Of a stretch of 64,000 bases of DNA, positions 33,322 to 48,300 are shown piece by piece. This stretch comes from Haliclystus octoradiatus. Taxonomy: Eukaryota > Cnidaria > Staurozoa > Stauromedusae > Haliclystidae. The DNA lies in NCBI GenBank assembly GCA_916610825.1, contig OU744450.1, positions 3,808,578 to 3,872,577 of the forward strand. Reading direction: 5' to 3'. Under the pieces are notes generated by a model that saw only the letters and a program-made list of their open reading frames with translations, had not been told where the DNA came from and ran no database searches. Numbering within the stretch: position 1 is the stretch's first letter; the number at the start of each line of letters is the position of its first letter. The position numbers and the translations under genes were made by a program.

Positions 33322-36300
33322 TTATGTTTCTTCAATTTCATCAACAATTTCATCATTAAATTGTTCCTTGCTGATTTTTTTCTTTTTCAATTTTTTCATT
33401 AATGATATTTCTTTACCTAAATCATCAATTTCAGTTTGTGAATATGCCTCGTGTTTACGTTTTAAATCTTTCTTATCTTTACGTTTTTGTTTCGTTTCCT
33501 TTCGAAATTTTTCTTTCGACCATGCCTTATCTATTTCTTCGTATTTTCTATTTTTTTCTTCCTTCTTCTTACTATATTCAATAGAGCGTGTTTTTCTTGC
33601 TTTTTCTCTGAATTTATCTTTGTATGGTATAGCTTCCAAATCCAAATCCTTTAAAGTTATAAAATCTTTCGAAGCATTTGGTTTGATTTCTGGCATTTTA
33701 GGTAGTTTTAACAAACCAAATCCAGTAGCTAATTTCCCAAGATTAAGTTCTGCAACAAACAACACAATTCAATAAGCAGTTTTATTTATGCGACATGGGG
33801 TAGGTTAAATAGCGTTTTATTGGCGCGAGCAGTACGTAGCTAACACGAAAAGCTTGAAAAGCAAAAGCCACCGTACATCAAGTGATTGTTAGCTTGTCAC
33901 AGCACCTCGAATAAGAATAGAGAGCTTTACAGCTCATTTCGAAACTTTTAGTAAGATTTCTGCAGAATGATGAAGCGTTTTCATTCTGATTCCAAAATGT
34001 TTTCCTTTAAGCAATATGATTCCTGGGAGCCTTTATGCCTCCCTAGAGGGCAGGGTGCCTGATCATTGCTGTAAATATCAATTTGTAATGCAGTCAAACC
34101 TATTTTAGCGGTCACCTATCCAAACCAGCAAACTCTCAACATCCAGCCTCTCTTTGAACTGCAGTTCGTATAAAATGAATCAACTCGTCAAGAGTTTGTG
34201 AAAATGGTTTATGAAGAAATCGGTCCGTTAAACATATCCATCAACATTTATGGAATTCATGAACTGTTCACAAACCCATTGAATCTTTAATGTAAAAGTG
34301 TCTGACAACAAATGATTAAAATTTACGTGAAATGCCTAATTAATGCTGTAAAATGGAGTACTAACCTTTTATTTGAAATATTAACCTGCATTCATGTTTG
34401 CGATAAGACTGCACAAACGATACAAAAGACCGCAATCCCTTATCCATGATGTCCCTTAATTTAAGAAAAAATTTAAAAATTTCAAAGTAAACAAAGTTTG
34501 AGTTGAATATACAAACACCAGGGATGGATAGTGGGGATCTAGCCTCCCTGTTTGGGATAACCAGTCCCCTTGTTGGGAAAAACTTTTTGTACCTTTTCAA
34601 GCATTTTTGCAAAGTTTTTCTATAAATAGCCTTCTCTGCGATGCACGAATAACTTTTACACCTTTACAATTCAAAAAGATATCATAAATGATTTCAACAG
34701 TAAGAAAATTGACCAATCATCACCCAAGGTCGCACACGCTAAGCTGTAATTGGTCATTCTGATTTTTTGTAATGAGCATCACTTCGCACTTCGTTCACTA
34801 GAAAGTTAAATGTCACCAATACAAAACCACCATTGGTAAAGCGGAGTACAGGGGCATGTGGAACAGGTCTAGGATTACATTAACAATATTGATTTCCTGA
34901 TCAACAGACACAACCGAAGTCCTCAACATCTTGGGGGTGGGTGGCCAAATGAAACTTTCACATTTGCCAAAACTGGTGAAATTGATTGACATTTCAAATG
35001 ACAATAATACAAATAACATTACACTCAATTGCCTGGTATATCTAGAATTTGGCCTAGGTGCTTGGATGATCGATGGGATACAAATATTCTAAAATGAGTA
35101 AATATATGATATTCTTACCTATCTTTTGACGCCAATTTGCGCAGTTTTGGTGCAATATCTGGAACTTCGTGTTCAATTTTTAATTGCTCCATTGGTGCCT
35201 GAAATATCAGACAACGCAGTTAGTACATCAAAAAATCTCTTTGCTAAAATATTTAATCACCAACCTCAGAGGCGCCAGTGAATTTGAACTAATAATCTAA
35301 CCAATATTTTCTGCTTGCTTTTTTAATGTAGCCGAAACATTGTTACAGTCAAACCTATTATAACGGTCACCTCTATACAACAACCATCTGTCTTTATTGC
35401 TCACTTTTGCAATGTCTAAAATAGTATTTTCCATAGAATCAAACCTGTATTTAAAGGCCACCTGTCTATAGTGGTCAATTTATCGACCTCTCGTAGCTGG
35501 CTGTTATGTACGGGTTTTACTGTATTAGCAAAATCTACTGTTGTTACTAACGTTTGTGATGGACAGTTAGCACAGATAACTAATTATTTTAAATTGCAAA
35601 CAAAGTCTTTACGGATAACCACACATAGCCAAACGTATCATAATGTTAATTTGTTAGCCTGTTACAAAAGGTTAAACTGTCAATAATAAGAAAAACAAAC
35701 CTTTTGGTTGATTGTCAAGAATTCCACATATGGTTCTTCACTTTCCAATAAGAATAACACCGCCTGGCCTAATTGAAAACAAACATTACAGCATATGTAA
35801 AGAGATATGAATTAGCATATATGGTAAAGTCTGAGTCATAGCAAAGTGTCCATGACGGTTAATGACCGAAACAAAAGAACTTTTCTAAATCATCTGTCAG
35901 TCCTTGGGTATGACACAGGTGTTGTTTCATGTGATCAAGTTTTTCACCATATTGACCTACTCATGTTGACCTAGCCAGGCTCCGACAAAAGTGGGGATCC
36001 TAGAATCCGGAAGGCTACAGCAAATTCTGAAGAAAATTGATAAATTTCTAATTTATAGGCCTAACCTCAACAAAAAATTCAGAAGAAAGATGTTGATTTT
36101 TTTAAGACTCTGGAAGGCTAAATCTTTTGTCGACCACTGGACCTAGCTGTAACAGGCGAAGTAATGAGTCCCTTATTCACTAAGAAATAGGCCTACTGAT
36201 GGCGGAAAAATAGCAGAAAAAAGTCTTCATCATCATCATCGTTCACTCAGAAACCACATAAGTTTTACAATCACTTTTTTTCAACAAGAAAATCAGAGCT

Positions 36301-39300
36301 GGAAGGAGAACAAACATTAGTCGCGCTCTGCTATTGTAGTCTAGCCCTTGTTAAATAATGTGGACAAATATGAATATGAATCAATGTAAAGAAAAATAAT
36401 TGGCAAATTTTATTTGCAATTATTTAATAGGGTTAGACCTATACTATGTAATTAATATATATCTCAGTTTAATTAACACTGCATGGTGGAAAGAATATAG
36501 ACATTAATAAATCATTTATTTCATCAAAAATCTCATTCTGTTTTACCACTTTCTTGGATCATCATCACTAACAATCAATATTATGATATGATTTACAATA
36601 TAACCAGTTGGGACACGCAACTCTTGCCTGGGTTTGACAGAACGAAAATGGCGTCCATAAAATCATGTGACTTGCATCTGTCCAATTGGAGCTGAGAGCA
36701 GCACATGAAAGAGTGCCTGAACTCTTGTAAATGGATGTCTCTGCATATAGCTAGTACAAGAACCATAAATCCCACATTGTATTCTGCAAGATTTATGGGT
36801 TCTAATTCTGGGGCAATTCTTGTTTTAGAGGAATGTGTTGTTCCGCAGCGGATAATACCATAATAGCCGCAAATACACTTACCTTTTTTACCGATTCTTG
36901 CTGTCCGTCCACACCGGTGTACAAATCCACTGAAATCAAAAATAAATGTTCAAATATATCATGGACATAAATTACGGATTCAAATCAATTATTAATTAAC
37001 GACAGATAATTTCCATGCCAAGTACTGAAATTCAAATTGTGTTTTGACTCAAGTGATCATTTTTTGGCCGGACTAGAGCCTCATGTACCCTTGTTGTTGA
37101 AATATTAGTTCATGAACAAATCATGAACAGTGATTGTGCTATATTTATTGGACAACAAAATATTACACATCCATATACATTATATAATAACATAAGAATC
37201 AGATATTTTTTAAACAAAACTCTCTCAAAAACGCAAAAACTCTACAAAACACGTGGTTATCTCATGTTTCTCTGTGGGCTCCCTGTGACACAGCTCATAC
37301 CAGGCATAATAAGATTGGAAATTTGAAAAAATAGTTTACTTTAAATCTTTATAAATAATTTTCCTCAGTTAGGGGGTGAAACAAGCCTAACTGAACATCT
37401 AAGTCTGGTTAGGCCATCCTTCTTACAACTGATGTATTTATTGCAATATTAGAATGGGATTGAACATAAACACTTGCTCATTACTGGTAACCATCATTAT
37501 AGGTCTAAAAATAGTTAAAGTGCGGCGCAACTAGTGCAATGCTAATCACCCGTTGTATGGTTAAGTCTCTGAATATATTTTCTGCAATGCTAAGCGCCTG
37601 ATGTAGGCACATTTTCTGATGCTGCTCGTACGAACTTTGAAGGATTTTCGAGCTGAATTAGCCGAATTGTCTATTTTGAAATGGGACGGGATTGTGGAAA
37701 GCTATGGTTGGTTGCTTACCCTCCCTTCCACTCTGTTGGATTAGAAGATAAGTATAATTAGGAACTCGGTCACCTAGCAGCGTGATTGGTCTTGTTTGAT
37801 GGTGTCAGGTCTGCCTTTGGATTGCTAGCTCTTGCATATCGCTTCAGTTAACTCCTATCATCCAAGCATTTATCCTAAATTTCATAGAAAGGTGGAGGGT
37901 ATAACAGTGAAGTTGAACATATTTCTATGGAATGGCAGTATTATCTTCAAAGCAGTCTACAGACTCATCTTGTGATTGAAACCTGCATATAACAGTCACT
38001 TGAAATCTAGTTACATTGGCCACCATAGACAGACTGACCTTTACATTCACGGTTGGATCAATATAATTTAAATGCTTCTTGCATATTGCTGAAGATAGGC
38101 GGGTTGCTGCTGGTTGCTATATATATAGAGGTGGCCGTCAATATATGTCATAACCAGGATTAAGTAAAATGGGGGCTGCTGGGATTATAGGTTGTTGCAG
38201 GCATATGTTAAGAATAATAGAATTACTGCAGGCACTAAAATTCAAACTTATTAAAGTAAGACATGTTATAACGGTCACCTCTATGAAGCGGCCACCTATC
38301 CATAGTGGTCACTCATGCAATGTCAAAAATAGTATTTTCCATTGAATCAAACCTGTAAATAAAGGCCACCTGTTTATAGTGGTCAATTTATCTGCCTCTC
38401 TTAGCTGGCTGTTATATACAGGTTTCACAGTACACAAATATTAGAACTTGGAATGACTGTAAATTTTTTTGTTGCTGTTGGAATTACTGTATTAAAATAA
38501 TAACCTGTTCTATTATCTAAGCATGTTAAAGTCAATTTTACTCTCGACTCAGATGGTGTTCTTTCTTAAGATACCGTACAGTAACATAAAAAATTTGCAG
38601 GCAATCTAAAGAGAAAGATTTGATCGCAGGCACAAATATATTTTCTAGACCCTATGGGTTATAGCCCTAATGTTACCTTGCATTACTTGGTGGATCAAAC
38701 TGCATTACCCAATCGACATCAGGTATATCTACACCACGTGCCATTACATCAGTTGTAACCAAAATACCACTGTGAAAACAATACAGTCATACCTGTTATA
38801 ACGGTCACCTGTCTATAGTGGTCACTTTTGCAATGTCTAAAATAGTGAATCAAACCTGTATATAAAGGCCACCTGTCTATAATGGTCAATTTATCTACCT
38901 CTCGTAGCAGGCCGTTATATACAGGTTGCACTGTAACATAAAAATCATATCTCACAACTTTTAAAGCAGATGAATGACGACATAACTGTTAGGGAATGTA
39001 CACTTACGATAGCATTGCTTTAAATTTGCTGAAAACTTTTCCTCTCTTCTGTTTCATTTTACCATGGATTGATAAAATAGATGTTGTCTTGAGCAAACTA
39101 AATTTACACAACGGAAAATTATAAAATGTAAACTGTAAATAAATCGGAAAGTTCAGTTCAGCTTATTTCAACATTATTTGATATAAAGTTCATTACTGCA
39201 AACTGCGGGTTGGACACACAGAAATTCAGAATAAATCTAGAAGAATGTAAGAGGACAGTCACATTTCTATAATGCAAACGCCTGTACTATTCAGATACAG

Positions 39301-42300
39301 AATTCACCCTTGCGAAAAATTTCGTGAGATCAAAAACAGTTCATGGATTGGCTCATGAAAGTGAAATTGCTATTTTTTATGAACATTTCATGAACAGTTC
39401 ATGAATAATTGGGTAACTTCACGGTTTATGAAATGTTTGTGGACTCATCATATCTTTGATAGGGCAATTTTTAAATTCTGTCTGTTATCTTGGATACCGT
39501 GATAAATTATAATGAAATTCAATGGGATAAAGGTAATACATAGAGTATCACAAATATGAAATAATCCAAAATATACTGCTCAAAGTATGGAAATTTCTCG
39601 TGTCTGACTGCCATTATTACTAGCTCTATAAAATATTATTCTGTAAGCCTTCTTCTGTGAAGATTTCATTAGTTTTGGTTTATCTAAAAATAATATGTCA
39701 ATTAGAGGTGTGTGTCAGATCGGATTTCTATCTTTCTTTAGACCAAACCATTCCTTTATGAATCAGCAATGATGAAACGCATAACTCTGAGTTACGGAAA
39801 AAAAGTTTGGTTCATTCTTGTCTCCAATCTATTTATGCTTTGTTTTGATTAACATTGAGCACTTTTACATACCGTAAATGTGTGTGTACAATTGACTATT
39901 ATTTCCTGTAATAATTAAATGTTATAATTCTTACATTTCAAGAATCTTTGCAAAGAATTCCACAGCAGCGCATGTGCTGACAAAAACAATGCATTTCTCT
40001 TTCTATAGAAAAAATAATTAAAATAATTAAACAAAAACAGTCTACTCAATTAATAGCCTACTCTTATTCGTTACTGTAACATCTCAAATTGATTAATACA
40101 TTTGTAAGTAAAACTAAAAGTTCTTTACAAAACTAGATTACTATCTTAGCCAGGGTCCAGAGAAGGGTTTACCCTCTAAATCCGGAATCAAAAGCTTTTT
40201 TCTAAAAAATTTCTTATGAATTTTACCCAACAACGTACCAAAAGAATCAATAAATATTTCATTAATTAAAATAAAATTCAATTCGGTGAAGTCCAAAAGA
40301 CATCAACTGTGACAGCAACTTTAACTTTTGTTAAATCAATCACAATGTTAGGATCTAGTTTCAGAATCGTAAGAAATCAAGTCAGAATGTCTATAGAAAT
40401 CCTACTAAATTTGTTTTACAAAATTACGCACTTTTGAATTTTGCTCAATTTAGCTCAAGACTTCAACTATCCTATCCCGGGATCCACACTTTTCTCTTAA
40501 GCTAGGGCCAAACCGTAGAACATTTGCCATCGAACATTTCTGCAAATGTTCTGTGTTTTTTATACTGTGTTCTATCGACAGGGTGCCAAAAGGTAAACCA
40601 ATTATTATTATTGAGGGTTTATTATTTCAGTTGGTTCAATGAGCATGGTCTCGGTTTCATCAGCCTTGTAGAAATTTGAGTCAGCGTTCCCCAGCGTCGT
40701 GGCTACTATAACTCTCCATATTTATAATATAAAAAAAACTATTTAGGAAAAGTAAAACTAACAACAATTGATTTAAATGGCACAAAAATCAACTTGATTT
40801 GCTCCGCTCCTCGTGGCCTAGAATAAAGTGTGCAAGTTGGTGTTACTAAAAAATTAGGCAACGAACAGAAACAAAAGATTCCTGGTCTTCAATATTATGT
40901 AAAATGAGATGCGCAGATTTGTAAAATGAGATGTTCGAAGAACATGAAAAACCGAATAGAATTAATTCCATTCGAAATTTGTCCGACAAACATTGGACAG
41001 AACATGACAGAACATAATGTTCTGTCCGGTGATCCTGCCAAACGATAGAACATGAAACCGAACATTCATGTTCTGTGAATGTTCTGTCCAAAATGTTCTA
41101 CGGTTCGGCCAAGGCTTTATTCCAATCTTGACTGCTTGAATTACAATTTAGTCCGCGCAGTTTGATCAAGTAAAATTTCAACCTATATGACCTGCTTATC
41201 TCATGTGCCTCTTTATAGAGATGTTTCGTGTCGTGAATTTTCTTTTATTACCATTACGACCTGTCGATTTCTTAATGTGGAGAAACATTGTAAGTATTTA
41301 TAGGGCTAGAGAATTCTTATAATTTTACAATCCATATAACTTCCAAGCATTAGGGCATCGCAATGGCGGGAAATGACTAACCGGGTTCCCGGACTCGATA
41401 CCCGGGACCCGTTTGAGTCCCGCAATTTTCCCCCCAAAAAAAAATTTTCCAAAATTTTTTTTCGCAAATTTTTTTTTTCTGGACACATTTTATTTTATTA
41501 AAAATTGTTTTTGAAAGTCTTTTTTGCGAATATATTATTTCTAAATTCATATATGAAAGAATTACATTTATTATTTCAGAACAGAAATGTATTCTTTGAA
41601 TAAGGGACATAATAACATTTGTGCCATAACTGCAAACAAAAGCTAGCATTATTTTTATTACATCAATAATAGATTAAACTATGTATACCTACTTTATGCT
41701 TACGAAGAAGGTCAACAAGAATAGAAAGTTTCGTGTTTTCTTGACATAACTACAAAATGAGAAAAACAGTACGAAATACAAATTTTCAGGTAAACCCTGT
41801 AAAAGAAAGTTTGTGAGTTCATGAAAGTGAAATTGCCCAAAAGTTGATGAATTTTTATGAACCGTTCATGAACTCTCAGGCCATTTCACACTCTTGAACC
41901 AATTCATGAAGCGGTTCATGAAGTGTTTGTGAACTCTTCGTAATTTCATACACTGTTCATTAACCCTGTAGGCTAGAGCAAATTCAAAAGAAAATTAATA
42001 ATTTTATGATTTATTGGTCAAATTTCAACAAACAAATTCAGAATGAAATGTTGAAATGCCTCTAGGTTGGACCTTTTCTCAGATCCTAGGTATGTGACTA
42101 CTGCCTATAGACCTTTTTAGCAAAAAAAATGAGAATCAAGACTATTTAAATTTGAATAACAATTGATTATAATTTTTAAAAAGGCTCAATGAAATAATTT
42201 TTAAAAAGGCACAATCACAAAAAGCTAAATGAATTTTAAAAAGTTGCAATAGTTCAGTGTCTCCAATAAAAAATCATGTCAGGATCGTGTGATAGCGTTT

Positions 42301-45300
42301 TTTACATCTCCCACGTATAAATTGACTAATACAAACTGCGCTAACACATCAGATGAATGGTTCAACCTTCTGTGATCAAGAGGTATTTCAACAATTTCAA
42401 GCAACAAAATCAACAGACCCTGAACACAAGCAGGGAAAACGGCATTCACGGAATAATTCCTACAGTCTAGAATGTTTAAAACCCACCCCAGAAAACTTGT
42501 GGCCTAATTAGTTGAAACATGATTAAAAATATCAATAAAATGAATCAAATGAAATATTATCATACAGTATAGTAATTTTGAAGTGAATTTGGCGTTTTCT
42601 GTGAATGCTGAAAAAATATTGAGAAAAATAAATAAATTAGCATGCCCTGTATTTTGTTCGCTATTATTATAAACTTCATTATTCTGAATCAAAAAGACGT
42701 TTACCTCATTCAGACCTTTGTCTTGTGTAATCGAAACTTGTACCGGATTTCTTAAACCAGCACGAATAATATTCTCAACTTTATCGGTTTGGGTAGCTGA
42801 AAACAAGCCCTATTAAAAAGTGAAGAAATTTATAAGAAATATTAGATAGTAGAACATTTTCGTGGATTAGAACAATTATTTTGAAAAATCTTGATTTTTA
42901 GTCATGCGTTAGAAGAACTAATTTTAACAACTAGCGCATGCATAACTTGAAGGGTACCACGTTTCTGGGATACCGTCTAGATTGTTATTATATTTTCCAT
43001 TTTTACAGTTTTCCTTGTTTTCAACAACATCTGTCACCAGATTTAATCAAATAATGTCATAGTCATTCTTATGATTAAGAAACTGTAATGGTAGAAGAAT
43101 AGACACAAAGATGAAGCAAAAGCCTTTTCCGTTACTCGGAGTTTCGCGTGTTTACTTTGCGTTCACCGTCTGATGATCGCAAAGTAAACACATGAAACTA
43201 CGAAAAACATTGAGCACTCTCACATACATATGTTCACCTCATATTATATTATATTATTATGAAACTGTAATGGTATGAATATTAGTACAAATCACAATTA
43301 ATAACAGTCAAATTGCAACATTAAAATATTTCTTTAAAAGACTACAAAACATTTCGGATTTTTTCGGATTTGGGATAAAATTTTTTTGATTGGATCGGAT
43401 AGTTTTTTAACCTTGAAATTAGGATTAGATTCGGATTACAGATTGATTCGTACCGTGGTGAATTTTCGAAAAATCCGATCCGATGCACACCTATTATTAA
43501 CATATTATTTTTGAATAAACCATAACTAATGAAATCTTTACATTTAATACAGATTACTAAAACATCTTACCGTTCTTCTTTGTTTAGGTAAACAACTCAT
43601 AATTGTCCCGATGCTAAAAATAAAAAGTAGCATCAACTGTATTATTTCTTTGAAACAATGGTTCATGTGAACTTAAAGGTTTCTAAATAAATTATCATGG
43701 CCATAGATAGGGTTCAAAAGGATTCCAGAAACCTTAGATTTGGTTGGCAAAAGGCAAGGAAAATTCAAAAGGAAAAGGCGGGACGATAGAATAAAATGTA
43801 AATCATTATAAATCAGACATGAGAATTAAAACCTCAAAAATTGTCTGTAGTATAGTATATCTAGATCGGTATATCTAGATCATTTGTAATGGATTTCAAA
43901 TGGGAAAAATGCAATAACAAGAGTTCCAGAGTCTGAAGATTCTCATGTCTGACAAGTAAATCTACTATATAAACGTCAATGTATGTCTGTCTGTATCTAC
44001 TGTATTCGAGATTCACGCTACTTACAGTAAACATATCAAATCCATACTTTCTGTTGGGTATCTTATAATTTTTTGCCGCAGCATAGGCCATGTTTTATGT
44101 TTCTATCTTGATATTCCTTTAATTGACGGCCCAAAGCATATTTTTTTTCGTAGGATTTCTCTTGCGGCCCCATAGAAAGAACGAATTACATTCTCATGTT
44201 CGTCACGCAATATCTTTCACACCCGACTGACCTTTAGTTCTATTGTTTATTTATCACTTGGGCTAACTTCTAGCAATTAAATTTTCTATTTTTTTATATT
44301 TTCAAATCATTTGAAGTTTCACCCAGCAGAGCGGGTTCACTTCACTAGTTAGAAATAAAATGTCAATGTTAAGTTTTTATGGCATTAGAATTAATCAAGC
44401 ATCTATCCAAGAAATCAAGGTTTGCAGATAGTAAAACTTTTGTTAACCATAATCATGGCAGCCTTTTGATAGTCTTGACATTAGTTAGATGGCAAATATC
44501 GCAGTACTGTAGAAGAACTGTGTAAGCTACAAATTCCATGTTCTAGAATCTACGATTAAATTAAAACACAAACCTTTTTTCATATCCCAGTTCAAGTAAT
44601 CTATCAGCTTCATCCAAAATAAGAACTTCCTTTAAAATGTAAAATTATTAGAAAAGTTAAAATGTTATCCGTAGCGAATGTTAATGTTGTGATTGTTACA
44701 AATTATTAGAGTGCCATAATAGCCAAACCTACAGTGTAACCTGTATAATTGCAATTTAGACAAATTCCCGCTTATTTGCAATCTGGGATTGAAATCCTAC
44801 TAAATATTTTGTGGTGAGGACCTTGACCATTTTAACATGCACTCGCTCCAGTTAACGGTTTAATTGCTTTTCATAATCACTTGAAAAGATAGATAGGCCT
44901 TGATTGTCTATGCGCAGTCGTACGCCGCAACTCTTCACAATGCTATTCCCTCTAGAAGTCGAACCTTCCATCCGCCATCTTTAAGTGATACTCGTTTGAT
45001 GTTTGTTTAAGATAAAAAATGTCAAGGCTGATTTGATATTCAGTGGATTTGAACCAAAGTTCATGAACTGTAAATCAAATGTTTGCTAATTCATAAACTT
45101 TCTGAAAACTTTCAACTTACCAGTTCCCTGACGTACGATCTTAAATTCATTGATCGCCTTTCAAATAAATCCTCTAATCTTCCTGGTGTTGCTACGATAA
45201 TATTGGCTCTGCAAAAATATAAATAAAATAATACAGTGAAACCTGTATATAACGGCCAGCTTTGAGAGGTAGATAAATTGGCCACTATAGACAGGTGGCC

Positions 45301-48300
45301 TTTTTATACAGGTTTGATTAAATAGAAAATATTATTTTAGACATTAAAAGAGTGACCACTATAGACAGGTGGCCGCTGTATAGAGGTGACCATTATAACA
45401 GGTTTGACTGTATAATAATATTTACATATCTGAATGACTTTCACAAGTATGTTTCTATTTGACGGACAAGCATGGTCTCTCCCTTGTGTGATGCAGGCAA
45501 TCAACCATTAAGCTTCCAGCGTAAATTGTTTTAAATAAATACAGTAAATAATATGTTATTGAGACCACTTCTGTCAGACAGGCCCATAATGTCAACTCTA
45601 TATCTGAATGAAGTCGGACACCTGTTTATAGAGGTCACGTTAGCAACCTCAAAAATACTGTGGGAATATTTTATTGAATAAATCAGTTTATAACAGTCAT
45701 CTTTTATCAATACAGTGGTCAATTTATCTACCTCTAGTAGCTGGCTGTTACATACAGGTTTCAATGTACTGTAGTTCATAGTTGGTTGGTGAATACAGGT
45801 TTCATGGTTCGCAGTGATGTATATAATATAGAACTATCATCATACACATCAGTCAAGGTCCAATTGAATAATTGGTCATTCCGGGATTCTAAACTCTTCC
45901 AAAACTTATTTATGATTACATCGCATTAGCATTTTTATAGGTTTTATTTATTCAAGGGGTTATTATCATAAAACTATATAAAAACTGCACCCTCTTGTTT
46001 CTTTGGAAAAAAATAAAACAAAGTATTTTTCTCCTTCTGAAATTTTCATGATCTATCGATCAAGTTTCAACAAAAAAATTCAGAGGAAATTGTGAAATGC
46101 ATCTAGGATCCTAGGCTGAAGTTTTAGCTTGACCCTGCTGCCAGGATCCCCCTTTTATCGAATCTGGTGAACATAATAAAGTGTAAGTAGAATCATAAAA
46201 CAAGTGCATACCCATTATCACAGAACTGTTTGACTTGAGTATCCGGATCAGTACCACCAACACAAAGTATAGAGCTAAAATCCAATGAAAAATCAATTGT
46301 TTGTTCACACTTGTAGCAATTAAATTGGCATAGACATATACGAGAAATGTGAAAATTAACAACTTCAGATTATTATGAAAAACTTCAATTACAATATGTA
46401 GCCTACATACATAAATACAATAACAATGTGTCACCCCCGCTGCTTGGGTAATAACTTGATATTTTTTATTTTGGATTAATCATTTTCCACAAACCGGGTA
46501 ACAGATATTTTCGCCGGGGTGGTTGGCTATTTTGCTAGTATTTTGAAACTTGTGTGCGTTTCATAGGTGGATTGCCCTCCCTGACGCCAAACGCCAGCCA
46601 GGCCAGCCATCCAAAAGTGCTCTGTCAAGGGATTGAACCTAAGACCCTGCGGGCTGTGGTTCAATGCCCTAGCCACTACACCAAGCCACTGTAATTTAAA
46701 TAACAGTAAGTAAACAATGATAAATGCTGGTTATTAAGTTTTCAATGTGTTCTTGGAATTCAACAATCTCTGAAAATTGATATTGAAATGGAGATAAATG
46801 CATCTTGTGTCGGACCCTGCTGTCAATATATGGTGCAAGAGCCACTCAGAGAAAAATTTTGAAAAGTGACTTTTCCGCTGCCTGCCCCAACACTCAATTT
46901 TCGCTCTGGCAATCCTGACTTTCAAACGTATTAACTGACCTTAATTCTGCAATCTCTGCAAATACTTTGACCACGTCATGAATTTGAGTAGCTAATTCCC
47001 ATGTCGGACTTAATATGATAGATAAAATCTAAAGAAAAGTGAAACAATGTTAGGTAGGCTTATTAAATAATTAACAAATACATTAATAGTAGGCTACATG
47101 GAGCCTATAATTTGTGTTTTATCTACGGTTAAAAATGCTATGATGGTCATTTCTATACAGCAGCCACCTGCCTGTAGCTGCCACCCTAGCAATGTACAAA
47201 TTAGGCATAATTAGTTCCTATTGTATCAACCATGTAAATAAATGCCATCTGAATCATAATTATTTATCCAGTGAATCTGATAATCTTATAGCAACAACAA
47301 CCTTTCTCCTATGACTGCTTTGCTATCATTTCAAAGTGGGCTGTTAAATATGTAGGTTTCAATCAAAGGTGATATGCGAAAAGATTTTGTGATATAACGT
47401 GAGATAGTTAAAACATGACCGAAAACAACCATGGCTCAACTGGATCTTATCTCTTAATCAAGATTTACGTAATTACATATTAAAGGCCTGAGTAGCCTAC
47501 TTAAATATGTAGGCTATACTAAATTATGCTAAAGCTATCACGTGGTAACATGTGACGATATACGACGGAATTCAGATCATATTCGGATTGAGTTTCATCT
47601 TTTGGATTGGATCAATTGCAATGTCAAATTAAATCGGATTTTGAGAATATGTTTACAATATGGCCTACAGGGTCTGACAAAAGATGCAGCATTCTTGAAT
47701 CCAAGAGGTATTTCAACATTTTCTTCTGAATTTTCTTGTTGTTTGATCAATAAATCATTAAAATATCAATTTTCAAGTCTGAATTTGCTCTAACAATCCG
47801 AAATCAAAGATTGTTTTTTTTTTTTTTTTGGATTTATCATTTTTCCACGAACCAGGTAAGCTTACAGCTTTTTTTCACCGGGGTGGTTGGTTAATTTGTT
47901 AGTATTTTGAAGCTTGTGTGTGTTTAATAGCCGGATGCCCTTCCTGACGCCAACCTATAGTGCTCCGGACAGGGATTGAACCTGAGACCCTGCGGGTCGT
48001 GGTCCAACACCCTAGCCACTACACCAAGGTCGCACAAGGATTCCAGGATTCTTACTTTTGTTTGACCCTGATGGCATAGTAAACTTTACGAGAAGAAAAA
48101 TCACTACTCACTTGATGTTTTGTTGGTTTAGAATCCCTGAAATAAAAACAAAATAAAACAGTAGACAAAACACCTCAGTTGTAAGATTATCTACAGTAGG
48201 CATACAACCCCTTCAGCTTCTCTAGCAACCAATACAAGCGGCTGTTTTCTAACTATGATTGGATAAAAACCTCAAGAATCATAACAAGTCTGCTATCACA

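Noticed and set aside
33368-33775. 135-codon plus-strand frame
   Set aside because: Antisense shadow of the last DDX55 exon, which has clear family similarity.
43861-44091. 76-codon minus-strand frame in a DDX55 intron
   Set aside because: No family recognised and no splice link to neighbouring exons; looks like dispersed repeat sequence.
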